NCBI GenBank assembly: GCA_017381715.1
Contig: JAFOBR010000054.1
Location: forward strand, 1 to 33,117
Direction of reading: 5' to 3'
Source: Clostridia bacterium
GTDB taxonomy: Bacteria; Bacillota; Clostridia; Oscillospirales; CAG-382
Length of the DNA: 33,117 bases
Part shown: positions 22,120 through 29,991 of the stretch, one piece after another
Layout of the letters: every line of letters begins with the position of its first letter
Numbering within the stretch: the stretch's first letter is position 1
Notes under the pieces: model-generated
The model's input: only the letters and a program-made list of their open reading frames with translations
Told to the model about the DNA's origin: nothing
Database searches by the model: none
Position numbers and translations under genes: made by a program

Positions 22120-23880
22120 TTATTTGCTTGTTTCCGCGATAAACGTTTCTATCTGGTCGGTAATGGTCTTAAGACTTTCTCTCCAGAATTCGGGGCGGGT
22201 AAGGTCTATTCCCGCAATAGCTGCTACGTTTTCTACAGTATCAACCGTTGTGGCGCGGAGCAGCTCACGGTATTTGGGCAGGAAGGCTTCTCCCTCTTCA
22301 AGATACTTTGCGTAAAGTCCGCGGGAGAAGAGTCCGCCGAATGCATAGGGGAAGTTATAGTAGCTCAGCCCTGCGCTGTAGTAGTGGCTCTTACAGCACC
22401 ACATATAGGGGTGAAGATAATCGGGGTCAAGTCCATCGCCGTATGCTTCCTTCTGGGCGTTTATCATTATTTTTTCCAGCTCGTCTGCATAAAGGAAGGT
22501 GTCCTTTCTGCGGCGGATAACCTCGTCCTCAAACAGGAAACGAGAATAAATATCAACGATTATCTGGGTGGAATCCTGAATCTGGCTTTCAATAAGCTGT
22601 ATTTTTTCTTCGCCTTCAGCTTTGCTGATAGCATCGTTTACGATAATAAGCTCGTTGAAATTGGAAGCGGTTTCCGCAACGGGCATGGTGTAACCGGTAT
22701 TGAGAGGACGGTGGCACTGGATCTGCTGACCGTGGTATGCGTGGCCCAGCTCGTGAGCGAGAGTTACGACCGAACCGAAGCTGCCGGAAAAGTTTGCAAG
22801 AATTCGGCTCTGCCCAACAAAGGGAAGGTTGGAGCAGAATGCGCCGCCTACCTTACCTGCACGGGGGTAAAAATCGATCCATTCCTCCTTGAACGACTGA
22901 TCTACCATTTCTGCCAGATCGGGCGCGAAGGATGCAAAATGCTCTACCAGATATTTGTGTGCTTGTTCAACGGTAAAGCTTTCGCTGCCTGCCTTGCCCA
23001 TAGGAGCCAGTATTTCGTACCAGGGAAGTCCATTTTCGTAACCGAGAAGTTTTGCCTTGTGGCGCAGATATTTTCTGAAAGCGGGCATTGCTTCACGCAT
23101 TGCTTCAAGCATTGCGTCAAGGGTGGCTTTTTTCATGCGGGAACGATCCAGAGTCATAGCGAGAGGATCTTCATATCCGCGAAGCTCCGCTTCAAGGTTC
23201 ACCTGGGCTTTTATGCTGTTCAGAGCGAAAGCGATAGAATCCTTTACCTTGTCATAGCAAGCGAGCTCGGCTTCAAACGCAGCTTTTCTCACCTCCGCAT
23301 CCTCGCTGTCAGCAAGTCCGCGGATAAAGGGAAGGGAGGTGGTTTCGCCGTTGTAATCTACCTTAACCTTTGAGGTGAGGTAAGAGAACAGATCGCCCCA
23401 GGCTCTGCCGCCGGATATGTTCATTCTGGCAAAAAGCGATTCCGCTTCATCGCTCATCATATGGGACATATCGTTTTTGATCTCTTCAAAGTAAAATTTA
23501 TACTGGGAAAGAAGCTCGTCGGATCCGACCACCTCTTCCAAATTCTCAAGTGTTCCCGCAAATTTTTCAAACTTTACGTTGTCCTTGGTGGTGGAAGCGA
23601 TCATTGCGGAAATCTTGGTTTGATAAGATGCGCCTGCCGAATCGGAACTGTCGGCAGAACGGCGAAGACTGAAATATCCCGCAAGGCTTCTCACTAACAC
23701 CGTAAGCTCCTCTTTAACTTCGATAACTCGGCGAAGCGAAGCTGCCGCGTCGTTTACGTCAAGAGCGTCTGCGGCTTTGTTAAGAAGACTCAAAAGCTCT
23801 TCAAGACGCTTCATATCCGATTCAAGCTTGGGGTCATCAATACCGCGGTAAAGTACGTCAAGTGACCAAGTGTTATACAT
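22120..23880 (-). CDS. pepF: Oligoendopeptidase F family metallopeptidase (M3)
   Basis: 586 residues, the usual length for M3B oligopeptidases, which cut cytoplasmic peptides. The zinc site is HELGH (376-380) in VVTLAHELGHAYHG, with the third ligand Glu403 in PVAETASNFNE. Other family features are GKVGGAFCSNLP, FSGSFGSV just before the zinc helix, and the C-terminal YYNFPYAFGGLFSRGLYA. No signal peptide is present, so it is cytoplasmic. The ATG at 23880 follows AAAGGAGCA. It is monocistronic with its own consensus promoter and convergent with the GNAT/SDR unit. Confidence 0.96.
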   Translation of the reverse strand: MYNTWSLDVLYRGIDDPKLESDMKRLEELLSLLNKAADALDVNDAAASLRRVIEVKEELTVLVRSLAGYFSLRRSADSSDSAGASYQTKISAMIASTTKDNVKFEKFAGTLENLEEVVGSDELLSQYKFYFEEIKNDMSHMMSDEAESLFARMNISGGRAWGDLFSYLTSKVKVDYNGETTSLPFIRGLADSEDAEVRKAAFEAELACYDKVKDSIAFALNSIKAQVNLEAELRGYEDPLAMTLDRSRMKKATLDAMLEAMREAMPAFRKYLRHKAKLLGYENGLPWYEILAPMGKAGSESFTVEQAHKYLVEHFASFAPDLAEMVDQSFKEEWIDFYPRAGKVGGAFCSNLPFVGQSRILANFSGSFGSVVTLAHELGHAYHGQQIQCHRPLNTGYTMPVAETASNFNELIIVNDAISKAEGEEKIQLIESQIQDSTQIIVDIYSRFLFEDEVIRRRKDTFLYADELEKIMINAQKEAYGDGLDPDYLHPYMWCCKSHYYSAGLSYYNFPYAFGGLFSRGLYAKYLEEGEAFLPKYRELLRATTVDTVENVAAIAGIDLTRPEFWRESLKTITDQIETFIAETSK

Positions 23881-23928
23881 ATTTGTTTGCTCCTTTAAGA
23901 TTATCTTAATTTATTTTCGTTTTTGCTC

Positions 23929-23957
23929 ATTATATCATCAAACATCCGCTTTTTCAA
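23929..23957 (-). promoter_or_regulatory. Promoter for pepF
   Basis: Minus strand TTGAAA (23957-23952), 17-base spacer, perfect TATAAT (23934-23929), with TGA before the -10. Confidence 0.85.
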
Positions 23958-23988
23958 TAAGAAAACAAATCTCCGTATACCAATAAAC

Positions 23989-24017
23989 TTGCAATTATGG
24001 AAAAAACGTGATATAGT
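23989..24017 (+). promoter_or_regulatory. Promoter for the FAD oxidoreductase lipoprotein gene
   Basis: TTGCAA (23989-23994), 17-base spacer, TATAGT (24012-24017). The leader is about 100 bases; I see no stable riboswitch-like structure in it. Confidence 0.72.
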
Positions 24018-24125
24018 GTCAACAGAGGATGCCGTGTTTGTTATATGCGATTTGTGCTTCCACATAAAGGACGAGCGTTTTTATAACAAGTCAGGCAAAT
24101 AATAAACAGAACAGGAGTAAATTTT

Positions 24126-26585
24126 ATGCGTAAATTTTCAAAGGTTATAGCTTTATTTCTTTCATTCGTTTTGTTGGCAGGCATAGTATGCTCCTGCAGT
24201 TCAAATGATTTAACCACGTCAAACAGTTCTTCAAGCAGTACCGATGACGTAACAAGTGACAGTTCCGACACCATCGGCGATGTATCGACCGATACTTCCG
24301 ATACCGTAAGCGAAGTATCTCCCGATGTTTCCGATACCACCGGTGATGTGTCGTCCGATGCTTCAGAGGATGTAATACCCGAGGAGTCCGATGTGTCCGA
24401 AGAAGAGCCAAACGAGGAAACTTCCGATTCAAACGAAGAACAAAAGCCCGATGATAATACCAAAAAATACGATATAGTTGTTTACGGCGATACATCTGCC
24501 GCAGTGGTTGCCGCAGTAGCCGCAAGCCGTCAAGGCGCAACCGTAGCCCTTGTTGCCCCCAATAAACATCTGGGCGGAATGATGTCGGGCGGTCTTTTTG
24601 AAACGGATCTGGGCAACTCAAGCGTGATCGGCGGTATGTCCAGAGAATTCTTCAAGAGAAACGCCATAAAAAAGGGTAATACGGTTTCCGATGCGGTGGA
24701 TTGGTATTTCGAGCCTCACGTTGCAGAAGAAATTTTTGCGGATATGTTAAACGAAACCAAGAAAACCGATTATCCCGTAGACGTGTTCTTGGGAGAAAGA
24801 TTGGTTGAAAACAGCGGCGTTGTGATGTCCGGTGCCACAATCACAAAGATTATTTGCGAAAGCGGAAATGAATTTTCGGCTAAAAATTTTATCGATGCTT
24901 CTTATGAAGGAGATCTGATGGCGCAGGCAGGGGTAACATATACTTTCGGCAGAGAGGGCCGTGAAGTATACGGAGAATCCTTGGCAGGTGTTGTTGACCC
25001 CGGTGTTCAGGGCGCGAATAACCATAACTTCAGATTTAACATACTTGCAAGAGACGAAAACGGCAATTTGAAGTACAAAGAGGTTAGCGAAGAGCCTCTC
25101 GCTCCCGCAGGAACCGGCGATAAGAAAGTACAGGCATACAATTTCCGCATTTGCTTAACCGATAATGCGAACAATAGGCTTCCTTTCCCCAAACCCGAAG
25201 GATATGATCCTTTCCGTTATACTTTGCTTGCGGATTATATTGATGCATGGGTCAAAGCAGAGGGAAAAGCGCCTGCAGTAAACCAGCTTTTTATCATTGG
25301 ACACGGTGTAAACGGCAAACACGATTTTAATAACAGAGGCGCATTTTCTACCGATTATATCGGCGGAAACTATGATTATCCCGATGCTACGTACGCCCAG
25401 CGCCAAGAGATATGGAATGATCATTATAACTATACTTTAGGCCTTCTTTATTTCTTAACAAACGATCCTTCTGTTCATGCTGATGTAAGAAAGGGTATGT
25501 CTGCGTGGGGACTTCCCAAGGATGAATACGTAGATAACAACAACTGGACTTTCCAGCTATACGTACGTGAAGGCAGAAGAATGATCGGCGAGTATGTAAT
25601 GACTCAAAAGGATATCCGAAAGGGCGGGGGAGTAGACTTAACAAAGCCCGACACCATCGGTATGGGCTCCTACAACAGCGATTCCCACAACGTTCAGAGA
25701 TATATCACGGCAGACGGATATATCAGAAACGAAGGCAATATGGAGGTTAACGTAGATCCTTACGAAATTCCTTACAGAATGTTGTTGCCCAAGAGAGCCG
25801 AAGCGGACAATCTGTTGGTTACTTGTACCTTTTCCGCAAGCCACGTTGCATATTCCACCATCCGTATGGAAGTTCAGTATATGATCATCGGTGAGGCAGC
25901 GGGAAGAGCTGCGGCAATTTCGGTACAGGATAACGCCAAGGTTCACGATATTGACGTGTCTAAATTACAGCGCAGTTTAAAAACAAACGATGCGGTTCTT
26001 ACCTTCACTAAGACCGAATTGATGAATTGCGAATTCGAAGAATCCTTTGATAATACAAATAAATGGATAATAGCCTGCGGTCCGGACAATGAACCTAAAA
26101 TCACCCAGAACAAGTCTTTTGTAAACCTTTACAGAAGTCCTATGTCAAATTATTCATATATCACAAGAAAGAATTTCTTGGCGCCTACCGGCAACTTTAC
26201 ATACGGCTTCAAGGCAAAGCTCAATTCAACGGGAATAACAGAGGTTACGGTAAGAAGCAGCGAGTATCTTATTATGCTTGTTTTGAATCTCAACGACGAT
26301 AAGTCGGGCTCGGTATCAAACGATTATATCGATCCTGAAAATTCAGTAAAGCTGGATACTTCGGTATGGCACGATTATAAGGTGGTTGTAAAGAAGATCG
26401 CGTATAAACAATATACTTACGATCTGTACGTGGACGGAAAACTCCTTTGGGCTAACGCATCTACCAATCCCTTGGGAGTCAATGTCAGCAATATGTTCAA
26501 AATCGGTATAGACTCAGAGACCGTCGCAGGACAACGTACCACCTTGAACGTGGATGTGGATTCTGTTTATGTTCGGCTTGATTAA
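24126..26585 (+). CDS. Surface FAD-dependent oxidoreductase lipoprotein
   Basis: 819 residues. The signal peptide has a Cys-Ser-Cys end; Cys24 (V-C-S-C) or Cys22 is the likely lipidation site. A Ser/Asp/Val/Glu-rich linker (25-113) carries 11-residue repeats. The FAD domain begins YDIVVYGDTSAAVVAAVAASRQG (115-137), with HLGGMMSGGL after it. This is the FAD_oxidored (PF12831-type) pattern, although the family's GGTSAG is GDTSAA here. The domain runs to about residue 650. The last 160 residues are beta-rich with WHDYKVVVKK and DLYVDGKLLW, as in LamG/concanavalin-like domains. Relatives sit in polysaccharide-use gene sets; this substrate is unknown. A flavin cofactor outside the membrane is unusual and would have to be acquired there or by export of the folded protein. 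The start follows ACAGGAGTA. Confidence 0.88.
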   Translation: MRKFSKVIALFLSFVLLAGIVCSCSSNDLTTSNSSSSSTDDVTSDSSDTIGDVSTDTSDTVSEVSPDVSDTTGDVSSDASEDVIPEESDVSEEEPNEETSDSNEEQKPDDNTKKYDIVVYGDTSAAVVAAVAASRQGATVALVAPNKHLGGMMSGGLFETDLGNSSVIGGMSREFFKRNAIKKGNTVSDAVDWYFEPHVAEEIFADMLNETKKTDYPVDVFLGERLVENSGVVMSGATITKIICESGNEFSAKNFIDASYEGDLMAQAGVTYTFGREGREVYGESLAGVVDPGVQGANNHNFRFNILARDENGNLKYKEVSEEPLAPAGTGDKKVQAYNFRICLTDNANNRLPFPKPEGYDPFRYTLLADYIDAWVKAEGKAPAVNQLFIIGHGVNGKHDFNNRGAFSTDYIGGNYDYPDATYAQRQEIWNDHYNYTLGLLYFLTNDPSVHADVRKGMSAWGLPKDEYVDNNNWTFQLYVREGRRMIGEYVMTQKDIRKGGGVDLTKPDTIGMGSYNSDSHNVQRYITADGYIRNEGNMEVNVDPYEIPYRMLLPKRAEADNLLVTCTFSASHVAYSTIRMEVQYMIIGEAAGRAAAISVQDNAKVHDIDVSKLQRSLKTNDAVLTFTKTELMNCEFEESFDNTNKWIIACGPDNEPKITQNKSFVNLYRSPMSNYSYITRKNFLAPTGNFTYGFKAKLNSTGITEVTVRSSEYLIMLVLNLNDDKSGSVSNDYIDPENSVKLDTSVWHDYKVVVKKIAYKQYTYDLYVDGKLLWANASTNPLGVNVSNMFKIGIDSETVAGQRTTLNVDVDSVYVRLD
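24263..24361 (+). repeat. Three 33-base in-frame tandem repeats in the FAD lipoprotein linker
   Basis: Units 24263-24295, 24296-24328 and 24329-24361 each start TTCCGA and encode 11 residues of the form Ser-Asp-Thr-x-x-(Asp/Glu)-Val-Ser-x-Asp-x. A degenerate fourth unit follows. Third-position changes between copies suggest an old duplication under protein-level constraint. Confidence 0.85.
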
Positions 26586-26642
26586 AGGTGTAGTAGTTGA
26601 TAACCGCCATACGGCTGTTTTACGATATCATTGAAAACAAAT

Positions 26643-26682
26643 ACGGCGGCAAGGAGAGAATCCTTGCCGCCGTTTGTTTTTT
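26643..26682. terminator. Intrinsic terminator, bidirectional
   Basis: A 13-base GC-rich stem ACGGCGGCAAGGA/TCCTTGCCGCCGT (26643-26655 and 26661-26673) has a 5-base loop, followed by TTGTTTTTT on the plus strand and a T-rich exit on the minus strand. It serves the FAD lipoprotein and the convergent MFS gene. Confidence 0.93.
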
Positions 26683-26691
26683 ACCGTAAAT

Positions 26692-27888
26692 TTATCGACT
26701 TAACTTTGAGCTTGCGCTTTTTCTGAGAATGAGCAATCCGACAACGAGTATGCACGGAAAAACCGTAGCCGCAAGCAATCCTGTTTTAAGATTTCCGCCT
26801 GCCATTTCGGAAAGACTTCCCACCATAGCGGGGCTTACCATAGCACCGGTATCGCCGGCCAATGCCAAGAATGCGAACATTGCCGTGCCGCCTCTTGGGC
26901 ATTTCTGCGAGGATATGCTGATAGACCCCGGCCACATAATACCGACAGCCAAACCGCAAAGCGCACAGCCTGCGAGCCCGAAAATGGGCAAAGTGGACAG
27001 CGAAGCCAATAAATAGCACCCTGCGCACATTGCACCGCAGATGAGCATTACCTTGGTCAGATCAAGCTTTTCGCTGAATTTACCGTACAGCATGCGGGAT
27101 ACGCCCATAAACATAGCGAACAAACACGGACCTGCCAAGTCGCCGATCGCTTTGGAAACGCCGATAGCAGATTCGGTAAAAGCCGATGCCCATTGTGCCA
27201 TGGTAGCTTCGGATGCACCCGAACACACCATAAGAACTATCATTAACCAGAAGATTGGCGTTTTCAGCAGTTTGCCGATACTCATGCTATGGCCGTCCTC
27301 CACCAACCGTTCTATAGGGCAGTTAATAAAGTTAAAGGTGTTGTATAAAGGAACCAATGCCCAAATAAAAGTAAGTATCTTCCAGTTCTCTATACCGAAC
27401 ACCGCAAAAAAGAGAGTGGAACCCAAAATGACACCCATCGCACCCCAACAATAGAAGGAATGCAGTAAGCTCATCATTCCGTCTTTGTTTTCAAAGGGGC
27501 AGGCTTCAACGATAGGGCTTACCAAAACCTCAATAAGTCCGCTGCCGATAGCATACAGCACTACCGAAATTAAAATACCTATAAACGGTAGGGGAAGTGC
27601 CTCCGGCAAGATCGCCATCAGAATGAGACCTGCAGACGACAACACCTGAGATGCGACAACGCAGGTGCGATATCCTATTTTGTCGGCAAATTTGGTAGCC
27701 GCAAGGTCAACAAGCAGTTGTGTTAAGTAAAATACCAGCGGAATCAATGCAATCTTTTCAAGTGTGATTCCGTATGTGCTTTTGAATGTTAAAAACAAAA
27801 GCGGTGCAAAATTTGCAGATATAGCTTGCGTAACAAAGCCTAGATAACAAGCCGCCAGCGTCTTTTTGTAATTCTTTGGTTTTGTCAT
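26692..27888 (-). CDS. MFS transporter
   Basis: 398 residues with about twelve hydrophobic segments, two six-helix halves, and a central cytoplasmic loop near 190-205 (CPIERLVEDGHSMS). An MFS-type basic motif, DLAATKFADKIGYRTCV, follows helix 2 (compare D-x-x-x-G-R/K-x-G-x-R). The layout and the Gly-rich helix 4-5 resemble sugar or organic-anion MFS carriers of the FucP/NNP broad group. The substrate is not predictable. The start follows AAAGGAATTAT. It is monocistronic, with a near-consensus promoter 40-70 bases upstream. Its neighbours (FAD lipoprotein, SDR, sugar isomerase-like protein) would fit import of a sugar derivative; that is inference. Confidence 0.93.
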   Translation of the reverse strand: MTKPKNYKKTLAACYLGFVTQAISANFAPLLFLTFKSTYGITLEKIALIPLVFYLTQLLVDLAATKFADKIGYRTCVVASQVLSSAGLILMAILPEALPLPFIGILISVVLYAIGSGLIEVLVSPIVEACPFENKDGMMSLLHSFYCWGAMGVILGSTLFFAVFGIENWKILTFIWALVPLYNTFNFINCPIERLVEDGHSMSIGKLLKTPIFWLMIVLMVCSGASEATMAQWASAFTESAIGVSKAIGDLAGPCLFAMFMGVSRMLYGKFSEKLDLTKVMLICGAMCAGCYLLASLSTLPIFGLAGCALCGLAVGIMWPGSISISSQKCPRGGTAMFAFLALAGDTGAMVSPAMVGSLSEMAGGNLKTGLLAATVFPCILVVGLLILRKSASSKLSR

Positions 27889-27930
27889 AATAATTCCTTT
27901 GTTACATCTGTTTTTTAATAGTGTTAAATC

Positions 27931-27959
27931 ATTATAACCATCAATCGGTGGTTTGTAAA
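27931..27959 (-). promoter_or_regulatory. Promoter for the MFS gene
   Basis: Minus strand TTTACA (27959-27954), 17-base spacer, perfect TATAAT (27936-27931). Confidence 0.85.
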
Positions 27960-28014
27960 GTAGATACTAAGTAAATTCCGCTTAAAGGCCTTTATAAAAG
28001 TGTTTGCCAAGGGA

Positions 28015-28043
28015 TTGATGTGTTTGATTCAATGTGGTATAAT
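28015..28043 (+). promoter_or_regulatory. Promoter with a long leader before the SDR gene
   Basis: TTGATG (28015-28020), 17-base spacer, perfect TATAAT (28038-28043) with TGG before it. The SDR start is about 195 bases downstream. The stretch between the MFS and SDR starts (27889-28245) holds only the two divergent promoters and the leader described next. Confidence 0.78.
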
Positions 28044-28157
28044 ACAATAAAATCTGCGGATAAGAGGTTACAAGTCTGCACAGTTCAACAGAATGTGCGG
28101 ATATGATTATAAAAACGCTACTTGGATAGCAATATGAAGAAATAAACAGTCGATTAA

Positions 28158-28244
28158 AATAACTACAAGAATATCGATAAATATGGCGACGGAACTGCGG
28201 CGTTTGCGGCAGAAGCCATCGAGATATATTGCAGAGGTAAATGA
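28158..28244 (+). pseudogene. Possible C-terminal remnant of a lost upstream gene
   Basis: This open frame has no start codon. It reads NNYKNIDKYGDGTAAFAAE and ends at a TGA one base before the SDR ATG. Its amphipathic end and the Y-G-D-G-x-A motif look like a real protein C-terminus. A similar motif ends UDP-GlcNAc 2-epimerases, but the match is too short to assign. Stop codons close the frame immediately upstream. It may instead be ordinary leader sequence. Confidence 0.35.
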
Positions 28245-28245
28245 T

Positions 28246-28962
28246 ATGTTTGATTTTAAAAACAAAGTTGCAGTTGTAACGGGCGGTGCGCAGGGCATCG
28301 GGAAGTGTGTCTGCGAAGAATTCCGCAAAGCAGGTGCGACCGTTTGTGTCATCGACCTGATCCCAAACGATTATTTTGTGGGTGATCTTGCCGATAAAGC
28401 CACGCTGGAACGCTTTGCCGAAAAGGTGATTGCCGATTACGGTCACGTAGACTATCTTATCAATAATGCTGCGCCAAAGTCATGCGGTATCACGAACTGC
28501 AGCTACGAGGACTTTGAATATGCCCAGCGAGTCGGCGTTACCGCACCCTTCTATCTTTCCAAGCTTTTTGTCCCGTACTTTGCAAAAGGTGCGAGCATTG
28601 TTAACATCTCCTCCTCCCGCGATAGAATGAGCCAGCCCGAAACCGAAAGCTATACTGCTGCCAAAGGCGGTATTTCCGCGTTGACGCATGCGCTTGCCGT
28701 GAGTCTTGCGGGAAAGGTGCGGGTTAACTCTGTCTCGCCCGGTTGGATCGACAATAATTACACCGTTTACGAGGGGGCAGATGCCGTTCAACAGCCTGCA
28801 GGCAGAGTGGGAAATCCTCCCGATATTGCCAATATGGTGCTGTATTTATGCTCGGACATGGCAGGGTTTATCACGGGTGAGAACATCTGTATAGACGGCG
28901 GTATGACAAAGCAGATGATCTACCACGGCGACCACGGGTGGTCCCTTGAGGAAAAAAGATAA
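28246..28962 (+). CDS. Short-chain dehydrogenase/reductase
   Basis: 238 residues from the ATG at 28246, 7 bases after AGAGGT (28233-28238); an upstream ATG at 28183 has no site. It is a complete classical SDR: TGGAQGIG (12-19), Asp37 suggesting NAD(H), NNAA (73-76), Ser-rich ISSSRD, catalytic Tyr136-x-x-x-Lys140 in YTAAK, NSVSPGWIDN, and the C-terminal GENICIDGGMTKQM. It belongs to the FabG-like group that oxidises sugars, polyols or acyl substrates; which one is unclear. It is distinct from the 19786 SDR: it has intact NNAA and a soluble C-terminus. It is convergent with the TIM-barrel gene, with a shared terminator. Confidence 0.95.
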   Translation: MFDFKNKVAVVTGGAQGIGKCVCEEFRKAGATVCVIDLIPNDYFVGDLADKATLERFAEKVIADYGHVDYLINNAAPKSCGITNCSYEDFEYAQRVGVTAPFYLSKLFVPYFAKGASIVNISSSRDRMSQPETESYTAAKGGISALTHALAVSLAGKVRVNSVSPGWIDNNYTVYEGADAVQQPAGRVGNPPDIANMVLYLCSDMAGFITGENICIDGGMTKQMIYHGDHGWSLEEKR

Positions 28963-29009
28963 AAAGATATTATTTTACAATTCTCATTTGCATAATTACC
29001 CCGACAACA

Positions 29010-29038
29010 AAAACCGCAAGGCAATTCCTTGCGGTTTT
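29010..29038. terminator. Intrinsic terminator, bidirectional
   Basis: A 12-base stem AAAACCGCAAGG/CCTTGCGGTTTT (29010-29021 and 29027-29038) has a 5-base loop, flanked by A on the left and T on the right. It ends both the SDR and the convergent isomerase-like gene. Confidence 0.9.
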
Positions 29039-29062
29039 GAAATTTCATTTTATCTTGGTGAC

Positions 29063-29884
29063 TTATATTGCTTCGAGTATGTTTTCGAAATACTCTTTTG
29101 CGAAAAGAATATCTCTTATCTGCTCTTCACCGGAAATTTCACGTTCGATAATAATGTTTCCGTTAAATCCGATAGAATTAAGAGTGGTGAGGAGCGCCTT
29201 GAAGTCTACCTTGCCGTCACCGATCTTCTTTTCTGCGCCAAGCTCGCTTCCGTTGGTGGGGTAAACGCCGTCCTTGCCGTGAAGCTCCATAACGTATTTA
29301 CCGAACACGTCCAGCGCGTCCACGGGGTTTGCTTTACCGTACATTATAAGGTTTGCGGGGTCAAGATTTATTCCCAGATTTCCCGTGCCAACGGCTTCGA
29401 TGGTACGAAGAAGAGTTATGGGAGTTTCTTGTCCGGTTTCAAAAAGAAGCTCCTGACCGTTTGCAAGACAGTATTCTGCAACTTCCTTTATGGCGGAAAC
29501 TACATCGGGGAAAAGGCTGTCTGTAAAGTTTTCGGGCAAAAATCCCATGTGGGTAATAATTCTTTTAACGCCCAGCGCCTTTGCAAAATCAGAGCCTACC
29601 TTTAGATCGTAAATACGGTCTGCTCTGTAAGCTTCGGGAACAAGACCGAGGGTAATGGGACCTTCGGTGAAATTCCAGGCTGCGGGGCCGGACCATCCGC
29701 GCCATACTGCGGATATCTCAATACCTTGCTTTTCTGCCTCAGCCTTAACGTCAAGAGCAAGCTCTTCCGTAAGTTCTGCAGAGTTGTTCCAGGTGTTGAA
29801 CTGACAAACACCGATACCTAATTCACGAAGCTTTTTAAATTCTTCTTTGTAGCTGTTAAGGGGAACGATAACACCGATCTTCAT
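29063..29884 (-). CDS. Sugar phosphate isomerase/epimerase family TIM-barrel protein
   Basis: 273 residues of the xylose-isomerase-like (AP endonuclease 2) superfamily. It starts MKIGVIVPLN, then CQFNTWN and THMGFLPEN. Probable metal ligands sit in LLFETGQET (Glu near 148), NLDPANL (Asp near 176), MELHGKDG (His near 203) and IIIEREISG (Glu near 247), the usual Glu-Asp-His-Glu set. Members isomerise or epimerise sugars and inositols, or cut DNA; the intact set and lack of DNA-repair features favour a sugar role. There is no signal peptide. It has its own consensus promoter and lies downstream of the GH94-like gene on the same strand. Confidence 0.92.
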   Translation of the reverse strand: MKIGVIVPLNSYKEEFKKLRELGIGVCQFNTWNNSAELTEELALDVKAEAEKQGIEISAVWRGWSGPAAWNFTEGPITLGLVPEAYRADRIYDLKVGSDFAKALGVKRIITHMGFLPENFTDSLFPDVVSAIKEVAEYCLANGQELLFETGQETPITLLRTIEAVGTGNLGINLDPANLIMYGKANPVDALDVFGKYVMELHGKDGVYPTNGSELGAEKKIGDGKVDFKALLTTLNSIGFNGNIIIEREISGEEQIRDILFAKEYFENILEAI

Positions 29885-29925
29885 AATTTTGTTCTCACTT
29901 TATATAATTTAATTTTGGTAATTTG

Positions 29926-29954
29926 ATATTATCATTTTTCGGGCAAAATGTCAA
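29926..29954 (-). promoter_or_regulatory. Promoter for the TIM-barrel isomerase-like gene
   Basis: Minus strand perfect TTGACA (29954-29949), 17-base spacer, TAATAT (29931-29926) with TGA before it. It lies in the 107-base gap after the GH94-like gene, where I see no terminator, so read-through is also possible. Confidence 0.82.
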
Positions 29955-29991
29955 TGAAATCAAAGAACTTTTCACCACGGCGAAAGTATTT

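Noticed and set aside
22105..23373. A 422-codon open frame on the plus strand opposite pepF
   Set aside because: The minus strand encodes a complete M3 peptidase with HELGH and its own promoter. The opposite frame has no motif and starts inside a terminator.
24018..24125. Riboswitch in the flavoprotein leader, perhaps FMN-sensing
   Set aside because: The leader is about 100 bases, lacks the conserved FMN-element segments I would expect, and shows no strong terminator hairpin.
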